A stretch of 64,000 nucleotides of DNA from Trileptium ribeirensis (taxonomy: Eukaryota > Nematoda > Enoplea > Enoplida > Thoracostomopsidae): contig JASANE010020163.1 of assembly GCA_030248225.1 (NCBI GenBank), positions 35,971 through 99,970 on the forward strand, in the 5' to 3' direction. This document shows, piece after piece, positions 1 to 49,300 of the stretch. Both the position numbers and the translations under genes were made by a program. A model generated the notes under the pieces. The model was not told the origin of the DNA. It worked only from the letters and a program-made list of their open reading frames with translations, and did not search any database. Every line of letters starts with the position of its first letter. Position 1 is the stretch's first letter.

Positions 1-118
1 TTTCGGCATAGCGTCAAATTTTCGCCTACAAATTCACCTCACTCCGCGGAGGCGGTGGTCCGGATTCCCAGAGGGGATTTTACTCCCTCCCACCCTCCTG
101 TCGGCAAATTACATTTTA

Positions 119-245
119 TGTGACGAACTTTTACCACTCGTTAAGCAAAGCAGAGACCTTGGTGTTTATATCAGTCACAATCTGAAAAGCAGTTCTCATT
201 GCAGAGAGAGGATCATTAAGGAACTTATTAGCGTAAATCTAAGGT
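119..245 (+). pseudogene. LINE reverse-transcriptase C-terminal fragment
   Basis: The frame starting at 119 reads a peptide containing RDLGVYISHNLKSSSHC and then hits a stop near 245. The 'LGV(Y/I)I...L..S.HC' pattern is typical of the segment just downstream of the reverse-transcriptase core in CR1/jockey-like non-LTR retrotransposons. No RT catalytic motif lies nearby, so this is a short dead fragment. Family assignment comes from the motif only. Confidence 0.5.
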
Positions 246-360
246 AAATATTAAGGCAGCTAAATAATCTTGCAGTATGCATTCCGCTGGGGTGTAATGG
301 TACCAACCTCACAAGAGGCGTATTCAACCAGCGGATAATTTAACTCTTAACACTAATAAA

Positions 361-2037
361 AGAAAGGAGAAGGGCCAGTAGTCAGGAGTGTTTATTGGAA
401 TAACTCAGGACGAGAAACAGAAATTACCGGTGGGCATAATTAGGCACAACTTGAAAAGAAGTGTGCTACAAATCGTCTGGGATGAGCGTGCCTCGTTTTT
501 TAAATGTCTTACGAATAAACGTTTTTAAATACGCTTTTAGTGTTCAAGTCCTTAGATTAAAAGTGCTTAGAAGTAGTCACGCTGTAACATCAAATATAGT
601 CACGCTGCCTCGCTATAAAGATTTACAAGCAAAAGAGCGCGGACTACTTCGTTTCTCACCGGCATTCCACTGGCCACACCTCGAACCACGCAATCTTCGG
701 TGGCGAATGCCGTACCCAATTTAATTCCCATAGCCGTCATAAAAATCACCCTCCATGCTCCACTCCTTTTAAAATCAAAACCTATAACACTGTGTTTTTT
801 TCATGTGCTTATTTTGTTGTTTGTTTTCCCAAGGTGGTGTGATCACGTAATATGCATAATTTTTATTTTAAATTTTATTTTTAGTCTCTATTCAGTTACC
901 GTGTGTTCTGATTTTCAAATTACTTGCATATTGATCGTTTTCAGCAGAGTTATTTCCTCACATACAGATTTACTGCAGTATAGGGACGTCGTCGTGAAAT
1001 ATTGATTTTGCTATTCATATTATAGTATGTATACTTGATCTCATTGATTGCTATCGATCTATAGGCAAATTCTAGTTTTATTGATCTCTAAAGTCATGGT
1101 TACAGCAAAGTTATTATTACAATTATAATAAATTTCAATCTCGTTGTTTTATCAAAAAGCTAATTTGCGTGTTAGTTTGAACTGATGAAAGTTCAATTCG
1201 TGTTGCTGTATTAGTGGGTCAGTCCAGTTCTGTTTTCGTACAGGACGACTGCTTGTTGATTCTATAACGCCCCATAGTTTTATACGACATTATACTTCAG
1301 ATGGACCGGATAAATAGACATTATACTTCACCGGATAAATTGATGAGTCGGTACTTAGCATTCAATGTCGTAACGTGATTTCTTGTTATGATCTTATTAT
1401 TCAGTTGGAAAGCATTAATGTTGACGTTATTTATCCAGTGGCGGGTCAAAACTATTATCTGCATGTATGCGTGTATGTTAACGGAAGGCCACTGATTATT
1501 TATATTTTGCCGGCACGAATCTTTGTTTTTCGAGCAGAGCGCTGTCGCAATTTGTGTCTATTGAAATTATTTAGTTTATTGTAAGTCCGCCGGCAAACTA
1601 TAAACTTTGCGAGAAGTTACTTGTAATAATTGTATAACACGGCGAACAATTCTATGTTTATTTCAACGGGCCATCAAACCATAGACTATATGGTCGCATA
1701 GGCGGGACCACCCGCGTGCTAAAATACTATACGCTGGTGAATTTAGCTGAACTCTGCTTCTTGGGAACTAACCCACATCTTCGGTGACCAACTCTTACTT
1801 CGATAGCCACGGGTATCCACTGTACAAGAGTTAAGCACGCGGCACGACACCTCCACACTATTGGCCGAGTTCTTGTCTTAAATGGGATGAATTAATTTTC
1901 GCATATATCTCGCAAACACCTGAAGGTGCACGTCAAACAAAGTAACTTATTCGTTGCAGTCCATTTGAGAACTGTGTTTTAGTGCACTGGACCTACATTA
2001 ATTTAATGAAAATAAGTGGAGCCCTGGTAAATAGGTG
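361..2037. other. non-coding stretch, no gene recognised
   Basis: Open frames at 461-724 and 700-1005 have no recognisable domain and look like chance frames in A+T-rich DNA. A small direct repeat is visible at 1287-1341, where a segment reading 'gacattatacttca...ccggataaat' occurs twice. I see nothing else. Confidence 0.5.
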
Positions 2038-2111
2038 GTAGCGTGGCCGAGTGGTTAGAGCGCCTGCTTCATAATCGTGAAGACAGGAGTTCGAATCCAC
2101 TGGTCGCGCTA
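2038..2111 (+). repeat. tRNA-like SINE head
   Basis: A 74-nt tRNA-shaped segment. The 5' acceptor strand (TAGCG) pairs with the 3' strand (CGCTA). The A-box-like part reads TGGCCGAGTGG and the B-box-like part GAGTTCGAATCC. The anticodon region contains TTCATAA, but the anticodon and T stems do not pair cleanly, so a functional tRNA is unlikely. A tRNA-derived SINE head is the better reading. The following ~190 bases (to about 2300) could be its tRNA-unrelated body, but I cannot fix its end. Confidence 0.6.
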
Positions 2112-2445
2112 ATCTTCTTGGGCAAGGGACTCAGCCACAATTGCTTCGCAGTACCTATGCGTTAAACAGGTACTAGACTTTGGTTTAGGCGGATAAGATG
2201 ATGGGTGGCGTAATGAGCAATCATCATGGTCAGCCTACACACAATGCTTCGGCATAATAACCCGGGTTGTCACCTAGTGCAAATTGCATGTTTATCCGAC
2301 TATCCTGGTAAATCAAATTCCATACTTTAGTATACAGAGTCAACTAATAAAATAGCTGGAGAGATTCGCCGATAGGCTTTGTAATTTCTTATAAAAATGT
2401 GTATTAAACATGGACTTTTCGCTGTGTGCTAAATAATCGTTTTAT

Positions 2446-2453
2446 GTCTCACC
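2446..2453 (+). repeat. 8-bp target-site duplication, left
   Basis: GTCTCACC lies directly before the CAGGG terminus of the transposon at 2454 and is repeated exactly at 3573-3580. An 8-bp duplication is the hallmark of hAT-superfamily insertion. Confidence 0.85.
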
Positions 2454-3572
2454 CAGGGAATAATCGGAACCGTCCATTTAAACCGGAACCGGAACCTGGT
2501 CTTCGAAATTTATATATAGTAAAACAGATGAAGGAAGAAATGAAGGTATAGTAGACTTAAAATACATTAAAAATAACTTTTACATTAAACTTAATGTATT
2601 GCGATGGCATTATTGCCTTTCTGAAACTTTAAAGAGGCTGATTAAGCTAATAAAGTTTATTTATCGATCAATATGCCGGTTTTTGGACACCCAGAGCAAG
2701 AAATGCCTTCTACTATACGCCATTGCGTATACTTTGTCAAATTGAATGTGCTTACAAATCTTGGATCGTAGAATACACATATTTGCTCGCTCTGTCTCCA
2801 GTCGCCTCCCTTTACTACATATACGTTTGTTACATGTTCTTCTGCATGAAAGTTGAAATTATTGGTTTATAAGATGCTAAGAGAAAATAATAATTAGAAG
2901 GTAATTTTCTGATCAGTGGTCAGAGACACTGTTTAGGCTTGGACAAACAGTGCCCGTCAGTTAGATGATAATGATGATAACTTTGTAATCAGAATGCTAT
3001 AAATGAGACAACCTGTGATGCTGCTCGCACAGTTTCAATAAATACAGTACGTTGCCAAGAAAGCAGTTTCTAGCTACGTTGCAGATAACGTTAGTTTACT
3101 TCAATTTAGACTGATTTACCAAGTTTACACGCGCAATTTATGGTAGCCAAGCATACCCTAAGTACTTCTGCGTAAGCCATACTCTGTTACCGAGTTGGGC
3201 CGATTTAATTCGAACGTACCCCGCAGATTTCTGAATGTGTAAAATAGCTGCTACAAGCATCGACTTGGTTTTGATTTGTTAACAAACTCCTGCAGGTTAT
3301 TATGAAAAATTCCTACTGAAATTATGTGCCATACTTACGTTTCACACGGCAAATTGCTTAGTTAATCTTTTCTTTTGCTTGGTTGTATTGGAGATTGATC
3401 ATTGTATAATATATATATCACATATGTTTGGATCACAGATGAAGCAAAAACTGTGGAAAATTTCAAACAAAATTTTTAAACCTTAATTCCGGTTCCGGTA
3501 TGGTTTTTACCCTTTGACGGAACCGCAACTGGAACACGATTTTCGCCGGAACCAGATTTCCGTTACACCCTG
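2454..3572 (+). mobile_element. non-autonomous hAT-type transposon (1,119 bp)
   Basis: The left end reads CAGGGAATAATCGGAACCG. The right end, on the complementary strand, reads CAGGGTGTAACGGAA, giving imperfect terminal inverted repeats. A perfect 8-bp duplication (GTCTCACC) flanks it. Both subterminal regions are rich in GGAACCGG/CCGGTTCC motifs. No open frame long enough for a transposase is present, so it must have been mobilised in trans. Relatives with the same subterminal sequence occur at 7920-9199 and 43570-44187. The CAGGG terminus plus 8-bp duplication supports the hAT superfamily. Confidence 0.88.
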
Positions 3573-3580
3573 GTCTCACC
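3573..3580 (+). repeat. 8-bp target-site duplication, right
   Basis: GTCTCACC follows the CCCTG terminus at 3572 and matches 2446-2453 exactly. Confidence 0.85.
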
Positions 3581-4480
3581 TATGTAACGCCTTTTGCGGA
3601 CACCACATTGAATGGGAACAGATCAAGCTAATCGCAGTAAGGCGCAAAGCCGGTAGTTATCAGCTTGTGTGACACGTTATAGCTTATAATTCTCACACGT
3701 CCAACACGAATGTTTGGCAATTAATAACAATCCTACACTTGTGTTACGTGCCATCTGAATATATTGACCGGTAGCGACAACACGACTGTTGTCGACAGTT
3801 GTTACATGTATTAACGACCCGATATCAAAAGTATGAACGTGTGGGGGTAAGATGTGGCGTAAACGACGGTTTAACGTTGAAAGATTCCCCACCAAGACGA
3901 GAATCATCAACCCTATCAAACAATGTACCAATCATAATGTCATTAAGAATATTAAACGTTTTATACACGGATTAATTAATTCTAAACGTACCTATACGAC
4001 GGGCTTCTAGCTTCTGAAGCTGAAAGATTCCAACCTTTCTTCATAAGACTTATTATGTAACAAAGGCACCTATTAGTAAATCTACGATGAAAACCTTGCA
4101 ACAGTTATACATCTGTTGTACTATGGGCACCAAACTGAGGAAGCATACTCTAACTGTAGCTACAATAGATATTTGTATGACTACGAAAATAATCCTTTAT
4201 TAAGATCTGACATTGTTTTCCTTAAAGCATTTAAAATGTACCGAGCGCGCTTTTCGAACAATTTCACAACCGTGCAGCGTCGGTTTATGGTGAGGTGTGA
4301 TAATAAAAACTAAATTACGCTCAGATAACTTATTTGCTATATATGTCTAAACCGTTTACGGAATACTTATGTATAGGAAATTTTGTTGTAACCAAAATGC
4401 AAACAAGGACATAATTAGTATTGAATTCCATGACAGACAGCAGACACAAGTTAGCAATGTTTAGATTACGCCGAAGTTCA
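3581..4480. other. non-coding stretch
   Basis: A+T-rich. Short open frames (3677-3931 minus, 4116-4313 plus) show no recognisable domain. A phrase near 4432 (GACAGACAGCAGACAC) recurs around 6790, suggesting shared repeat sequence. Confidence 0.4.
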
Positions 4481-5495
4481 GTATAATCAAGAAAGGATAC
4501 ATACGTATGGTTTTTGTCCTAACGATTTTTTGGTCATCCGTCAATTTCAATGTCCGACAGCTGGCGCAATAATCAATATCACTAGTATAAAATAGAAACA
4601 ATATAGGTCCAAAAACAAACCGTTGTGGGACACCACTGCATACGTTAGTCGAACAGGAAGAACTGCCATTAACACCAAACAGCTTGAGTTCGATTTAGTA
4701 AAAAACAGTTTATCCCTGTTACCAAATTACCGATACAGTAAACGCCTAGTTTTCCAGGTAATCGGACATCTGAAACGCTATCAAATGCCTTGCATACATC
4801 GAGATTAGCCGCGTCCACTCAATCACCTGATTTATAACATAAATTTATAACCAAACGGACTATTTTTCATAAATCCGTACTGCGAGTTATCAAACAAATC
4901 AGTAGAATGGATTATCAAAGCATCTGTGACAAAAGACTCCATAATTTTTGAAATAGACGATGTTAAAGGAATTTCGCGACAGTTTTGTAGAGCATTTTTA
5001 TTGTCGTTCATGAATAGAGCTGTCTTTGTTACATGTCACCAATGACCAGGAACGTACCGATTATGCAGGAAGCTTGTGATAGTTTGGACAAGATAGGAGA
5101 TAATTAGTCGGCACTATTAGTAGTTCTATGCTTCATATTGGGGCCGGGTGATGCGCTAGTTTTCAAAGCAACAAATTTATTTCTTACTGAAAACACAGTA
5201 AACTCAACTGAAAACAATGCAGAGGTAGTACGTTGAGTGATGACCGCGATTGAAGATAAATCTTCTGTGCGATATACTGAACTAAAATAATCAGCTAAAC
5301 ATTGGGCAACCTGACTATCGTTTTCTGGGTATCCGGCTTCAATAGTCGATTATTAGCTGGTGTTGTGCTGACTTTGGAATTAACGTATTTTCCAAATGAT
5401 TTAATTCTTTCGTTTTTTACAAAACATTTCAAACTTACGTAGGACACGTCGTGTTTCGTAAAAGCTAAAATACAACTGAGTATAAACTGTAGCAC
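4481..5495 (-). pseudogene. degraded LINE reverse transcriptase
   Basis: Reading the minus strand from 5495 down to about 4480 gives successive non-LTR reverse-transcriptase segments broken by stops and frameshifts. In order they are: KNERIKSFGKYVNSKVSTTP near 5430 (linker before the RT domain); IPLTSSISKIMESFV near 4950; DNSQYGFMKNSPF near 4880; a 'VCKAFDSVSD' stretch near 4780; NRTQAVWC near 4660; and GVPQRFVFGPILFLFYTSDI near 4600, the conserved RT 'GVPQGSVLGP' block. KLTDDQKIVRT near 4520 occupies the place of the catalytic (F/Y)ADD. The Asp pair survives but the frame does not, so this is a dead copy of a CR1/jockey-type element. Confidence 0.85.
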
Positions 5496-5499
5496 TTAA

Positions 5500-6285
5500 A
5501 TGTTTAGGTCAATACCAACACCACAGCTGTACTTTTAAACCACCAATTTAAAATTCTTAAAATACAATTTCGTTATAATTCATTTGCTTGTCGACATGCG
5601 CTGGTTCAAGTTGCTCGATTACATATACCAAAACTTCCACACGACGTGTGTTCGATCTTTTCTAATGAAAACATACAGTAGTTGTTGAAATATGCGATCA
5701 TCTCGCGCACGTGTTGCCCATTACTACTCGGCGACGTCTACAATCAATAAAATTCTAAAAAAGCGACGAAAAGCTGATATATACGTATAGCAAATTTAGT
5801 AATTACACAACTCGCAAGTAAAAACAAACTATTTTACTACATGCGTTGGTGATTATTGGTTTAGAATCTAGTAGACTTAGCTGTGGAAACGAGCAAGAGC
5901 TATGTCTAAAAAGATAATTTTACCTTTCTTATATAGAATTTTCTCCAGATATATTTTTTGTTTCATTACTTTTGAACATTAAGACTTTGTGATCAGATAG
6001 TTTCAACAGTGTTAAATCTGATCTAGCCCTTCTAAATGGTGGCATTTTGCTTAATGTCATACTATTCGCCAATGTACCACGCCGTGACTCCATACCATTA
6101 AAGTTTATGTGACATAATTTATGGTGACATCATTATCGGGTCGTGTTACAGTATTACCACGTGTTTTGGTGGCTATGTCAAAGAAGCTGCATAATTATAC
6201 GACTGCTACGTTACGTAGATAATGTATATATCTGGGTTTTCGACAAAAGCGGCGGGAGGGTTCTCTATGTATTTCAAGTTCTTTC
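5500..6285. other. non-coding stretch
   Basis: A+T-rich sequence with scattered stops in all frames. It may contain further eroded LINE sequence next to 5495, but I cannot recognise it. Confidence 0.35.
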
Positions 6286-6289
6286 AGGT

Positions 6290-6900
6290 CGCAACCCTAG
6301 GTTTCCAGGTATCACGACCCCAGATCCCCCATGTACAATATAAGTAGACAGCAGAGTGCTCAGACTTACTGAAAAGTAATATCTTCAGAGATGTGACATC
6401 GATACAACGGTGTTGACATTGAAGATTGAAATAAAGGCACAGCTGATCAGTCGGACACAATAAATATATATATATATTTACATAAATGGCTAAATTCAAA
6501 ATGATTGATTGCTTAATGTCTTCTGGACGGTTTGAACGCTCGCAACAGATATCTATAATAGTAGCACATTATAAGATGTTTCGATTCACCCAGCTTCTGC
6601 AGTTTAAATGGGGGAGCCCCGCATATAATCTTGAGGGCCACCTGCAAAATAAGCAGACAGCAGAGTGTTCAACCTTACCAAAAAGTAATATCCTGTAATC
6701 ATCGGAGAGGCGACATCGAGCAACGAAGTTGACATCGCAGAGCTGAGTAGTTACACAAAATTATTATATATCTACATAAATTCACCTTTGAACCAGACAG
6801 CAGACGCAAGAGATCGATGTTTCGACTTAGTGAGAACTGTCCAGAAAACCATGTTATCAAAATCACGGTTTGTATGTCATTGAACGATATTTGACATTGA
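6290..6900. repeat. ~309-bp direct duplication
   Basis: A segment containing AGACAGCAGAGTG at 6346 recurs at 6655 (offset 309). Both copies continue with aligned sequence: an 'aaaagtaatatc' block, a 'gacatcgaXXcaac' block, 'gttgacat', then a TA-rich tract and 'tacataaat'. A weaker third echo starts near 6793. The copies are clearly diverged. Confidence 0.6.
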
Positions 6901-7099
6901 TGCGCAGCCCTGAAAACACTATGAGGGCGACGCGGACTACAGTTCAGGAAGGTGTCCCGAGGCATGGAGACGAGCCTTAAATACCTGGACGTTGGCGTAA
7001 ATGGCTGAGCTGGAAATAAGAAATGGTTACTAAATATCTTCTGGACGGTTCGAAACCACAGAAAAGATATGTATATATAATAGTATTGCATTAGAAAAT

Positions 7100-7343
7100 T
7101 TTTGCATCCCCCATGTTGCCAAGTTTAATTGGGTGAGACCTCAAGTACGCTCCCCAAATCATAATTTTGGGAGTTCTGAGAACTCAGTAAATCACATTCT
7201 ATCATTTAAGTAGTGGACTAAAACACACACTGTTGGTTATTTATCACACTTTGGCCTAATTCGGTCTTAGTTTAGGGTTTAGTTCTGTAGTTTTGGTTTT
7301 CAGTGCTTAATTTGTAGTATCACGATTATTTTATTGTTACACA
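7100..7343 (+). promoter_or_regulatory. 5' flank/leader of the Na,K-ATPase beta gene
   Basis: A+T-rich, with no clear TATA box or initiator that I would defend. A pyrimidine-rich stretch ending in TTTTCAG at 7302-7303 is a good 3' splice-site candidate 41 nt before the start codon. It could be the acceptor for an upstream non-coding exon or, if this is a flatworm, for spliced-leader trans-splicing. Both readings are inference. Confidence 0.35.
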
Positions 7344-44779
<37,436 letters not shown>

Positions 44780-45554
44780 TAACTTGATGGTAACTGGCTG
44801 GTGCGTGGAAATCGGCAATTTCTGTCAAACTTTTGACATTGTTGCGTTAGGTCGAAAATTTCGATATTTATTGAGAATTCCATTTCTGTTTAGCTTTGTT
44901 TTATAGCTTATTAGTTACACCTTGTTGTATCTTTAAAATATTGTTATGCTTCTATGGGTGGCATAATCATGTACCGTGTTCGAATGATGCAATAATAATT
45001 ATTGCCGTTGCTTTTATCTTGGTTACATGAGGTACTACACTTCAAAAAGTAGGTTTCAACCATGAAGTTTCTAAGCTAAAATACGCACATGCACACATAC
45101 TATCTTATGTGGTAGGCTGTTCCAGTGACAGAGTGTTCCAATGGGTCCGAACGCCCCTCCTTCGGTTGCGTGTTGGCTATCAAAGATCCGTTGATCCAGT
45201 GGAGCAGATGGTCTCGACGGGAGTGGCCAAAAATTTCACGAGTTTCCCAAATTTTTCCTCATATGTAAGCGTCTTCACTTTTGCCTTAAAAGTTTTGTAA
45301 TTTTGCTAAAATAGCTTAAATGTTTCGCGGAGGGGGCGCGGCAGAGTTTTAAAAGGCTATACATATAACGCAGGGAACCTTCTATTAAAAATCCTATAAC
45401 CGGTTCTTGTTGAAGGCTAGGAAACACGTCACGTGAATTGTGTATTCATTGTAGTATATATTATATTGAATGGCATGCGCCATAAAATGCCATAATCAGA
45501 AATTAAAACTTCGATGTTTTATTATATACGGTATCTCGCAAGTGAGGTTGAAAC
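44780..45554 (+). other. 3' flank / presumed 3' UTR
   Basis: I see no exact AATAAA close to the stop; a variant (AATAATAATT) lies near 44990. The transcript end therefore cannot be placed. Open frame 45109-45300 has no recognisable domain. Confidence 0.4.
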
Positions 45555-46364
45555 GGAGCGAGCGTGGTTTTATTTTTAAGTTATTTTGTAATCACCTGTA
45601 ACAGGTATGTTGGATGTGTATTCCACCATAAAACCTTTTGGACCCTAAATTCATTGAAAATCCTAAAACTTCGTCGACCCTAAACCCGTCGTAAGCAACT
45701 CACAGGGCATCAAGTATTTGTACTGGTCTCTCTCTAGATAAGCAAATTGTATTCAGCTTACCGGAAAACCTATATAGATAATTCATGACGACCTGTACGC
45801 AAAACGTAACCAAACACCTGAAGCCACACTATATTCTGGAAATCGGGTTCGAGCCTTAACCCATTGAAGATGCATGAAAAGGTATGAAATATGTGCGCTG
45901 GACTCTAGATAACCAAGTCATTATATCCAGCATACCGAAAAACCTTTATATAAACTATATTTGATGCCATATATCGAACTACTGAAGACATAATATTTCT
46001 TGAAATCGGGTTCATTGACCTTAAGTCAGCGAAATTGTAGATCTAGATGAGCTGGTTCTTCGTGACCTCCATTTTTGGATGCGAGGTCTCTGTCACAAGA
46101 TTTAAGCTGCGAAAAACTGGTATCCGTATTTCCAGATTTGGTAAAGAACCCTTGAAAACATGTTTTTGCCAATTGGACATGAATATGCGACCGGAGCTGT
46201 ACGAGTTCCACTAAAGGGAACGTCAGCGTCACTTTTGCTATGGAATAAAAAACTTTTTCAAATCCATTCATCCGAAAATGAGTTGAGAATGGCAGCGAAA
46301 GACGAAAAAAAGAAATTTTCACGATTTTCCCCCTAGCGCCCTCTGTGGAAACCACGCTCGCTCC
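45555..46364. mobile_element. 810-bp element with GGAGCGAGCGTGGTTT inverted ends
   Basis: GGAGCGAGCGTGGTTT at 45555 is matched in reverse by AAACCACGCTCGCTCC ending at 46364, a perfect 16-bp terminal inverted repeat. The interior is the satellite-like sequence also found at 35325, 37320, 41701 and, inverted, at 11205. It contains two or three diverged sub-repeats ('gaaaacctatatagataatt', 'ctggaaatcgggttc'). No target duplication is obvious and no protein is encoded. Confidence 0.82.
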
Positions 46365-49300
46365 ATATCAATTAACAAAATAGATTGAGTTTCTAGTTCA
46401 CTAAAAACAAAAATTTGGAATAGTTTTAATAGTAAACATTCAATATTCACCTTCAAGAAACCGTGGAACAGTATAGCTACCTCCACGCAGTCTCGTAAAC
46501 CCTACGGCTTCGGTTTTCCACATTTAGTGATATACTAGTTATTCTTAAATGTGCATTTAATTTTACTCTTTATAACGTGGCTAACTCTATTAATAAAATA
46601 ATGCACGGCGTACTCACTCATGATATATACTACCCCAAATTATGTACATGTATATACATTTGTTGCAAGTAAATTATTTCTTCGGCGGGAATATTATTCC
46701 AGATTCCGCGACAATTTATTCATGCCGAATGGGACAGATGAAAAGCAAAAATTATTTTCAATACTCTGATTAAAAATTTTATAGTGATCCATAATATATT
46801 TTTGTGTGTAAGAATTTCGGATCAAGAAATGTGCATATTACTACCATACTTTGTAGTAAGATGTATAAAAAATATAATTTTAAGTGAATTGGTTTATATA
46901 TTTATGAACAGTAGATATAACTTACTATTATAACTATGTACCTTTATTATAACATGTTAATTGAAGTTTAGTTAGATAGTGTTGATTTAATCTATTATGT
47001 ATCATAACTTCATTTCAATAAAAATATACGTTAGAAAACTAGGCTTATTCAAACAAAAGCTATACCATAGTCTATTCAGTATTTGGACCGAGTTTAATAC
47101 AGGAATGCTCAACCTGGATAATTGACCAATAAGCTGTATAAAGTGCGGTATCATAAAGTTGGTTTGCTATTTTTTAAGTTTCGTATCAGATGGAACTTAC
47201 TGTATGTATCGATCAAATTTTGAGAAATTATTTAAAATCATGTACAAAGTGCGGTACTTAATAAAAAGATGACAATTTGTGTATTATATCGAATAAGGAC
47301 TATCGCCAAGACCAGTTTTAGTGATGCACAGTTGAAACTATTGTTACGCGGTCAGCCTGACCAGGACGAAGGAAATCACAGTTATATACATAACTGCAAA
47401 TATTCTGCTATTGGTAAAAACGAACTCTCCCGAAATCTCATTACGATCTGTTATATACCCATGAGTAGTCATCTCTGTACTATGTTTCCTTTGATGTACA
47501 TGCAGGTATTACCTGATTACTGAATTTATTGTTTGCTGCTCCTCGTGACAACAAAATTCGATGGCTTGTAAGCAGATATATTTGTTACTATCTAGCAAAA
47601 GAACTGTTCAATTTTTTATGTGGCTTTGTAAAGCGAAAGGATAGGTTATCCATTATCTTCCTGCCAAAAGCATACTAAAACACAAAAATGATGTTTTTAT
47701 AGGAGCATATAAAGTACAAAGTTTTGACGTGAGTAGCTTACGAAGTTATCCAACGTTCGAGATGACCGCATGTCTTCATTCATTCTTCGCTGCCCACAAA
47801 TGTTTTATCCCATGGTTAATATTGTTGCGGTTGTCCACAGCTTGTTTAAAAACACTCTTGTTCTAATTTATTAGGAGGCACCTTTGCTGTTGTTCATACG
47901 TATTTTAGTATTAGAAATATTTATTTAGGGCATTATTACTATGGTCTTGTGATTTTTACGGGGCATTTAGAGTTCTCTGAGTGTAGTAACGCTCATTGCA
48001 CGATTTTTATGCTTCAATGGGCAATGGTTACTCTAACAGCTAGTAATATATGCGATGTTTTAGAATACATTTGAATAGTTACTGTAGTTTTATTATATTT
48101 TACATATTGGCGGTACGCGCGAAGGATGACTAGACCTTATTTAGTTAGCAGCGCTTCAATAGTGTGAGCAGCAAGCGAGTATTGTGTAGGATTCGGTCAT
48201 TTTTGGATAGTACTGAAATGTGTACCTGTGTGGTAACCATTTCATCTTCATTGTAACAGCCGTGGAACCGAATCCTTTTTTTAATCGCACCGTGTATACA
48301 CTGACACAGTGGTAATCTGTCGCCAAAAACAATTTTCGTGACACCAATAAAGCACTAGGATATAATATATTTAATCACGTGTTCAACATCTGAGTATTAA
48401 AGCCGCTGTAATAGTATAATATCGAGTAATGCAGCTGAAGTAAACTCTAATTCGTTAAGCCGGATAATGCGTCCTAAACATTCAAAGCCGTCAGTTCTGT
48501 GGCGATCTAATTTACACAGCACAGTATCACAGCAGGAAGACAGAAAGTCTAGTATTTGCGCTTGCTCCAATTGCCAAGTTGCATTAAATTACAGCTATGT
48601 TAATATGATCAGTGGATAACACATTGTTCCATCTCGTAGTCCGTACAGTTATATTTATATCCTTTGTACGCTTCTCTAATATTTAGTAATTTAGTTTTAT
48701 GATGGATCATGAAACACACAATGCCACTATCTGTATCTTCATAAACTGATATTGGCTTGGAGTCAGGTAACGCTTGCAATAAGTATTGCGTGAAAAGTTT
48801 AAGAACGTTACTTGTAAATATTTATACTACATTTTGATGTTATGTACAAACTTTGTCGTTATATATGTATTGCAATTGTTAAATCGTATCTGATTTGCCG
48901 TATCAACATGTACAAACAATTTGTATTACTATATTTCAACTTTCGTTCGGGGAATATATGCAAGGTGTACTTAAATAATTATAATTTTGTGTTTTAAAAG
49001 AATTGTCACATCTTTAAATGTTTAATTGAAAGGTTGGACCGGTTTTATGGACGGGATTAATCCACGCCCGTTGAAATCAATACCAGCTTTATGTATAAGG
49101 CTTTACTTACCAACATTGTCCCATCGTGTCTTCCACGAGTATGAATTTAATATTTATAGTTTTTGTGATAATTACCTAAAATTTCGTTTTCAATTTTTCA
49201 CACGTAATGTATTTGGATTTATTAACATATTATTTACAATTTTTTAATTAAACATCCACGTTCATTAAATTAAACTATATATATTTTACAAAGCCAGTCG

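Noticed and set aside
1186..1375. Possible hammerhead ribozyme (CTGATGA and TGATGAGTC phrases)
   Set aside because: The required GAAA partner and helices around the core do not form here, so only the short motif is present.
2038..2111. Functional tRNA-Met (CAT in the loop)
   Set aside because: The anticodon and T stems do not pair properly. Better explained as a tRNA-derived SINE head.
6699..7091. 130-codon minus-strand open frame near the gene start
   Set aside because: No domain, and it overlaps the diverged 309-bp duplication. Most likely chance.
47269..47523. 84-codon open frame downstream of the gene
   Set aside because: No domain, no codon pattern distinct from its surroundings and no splice context.
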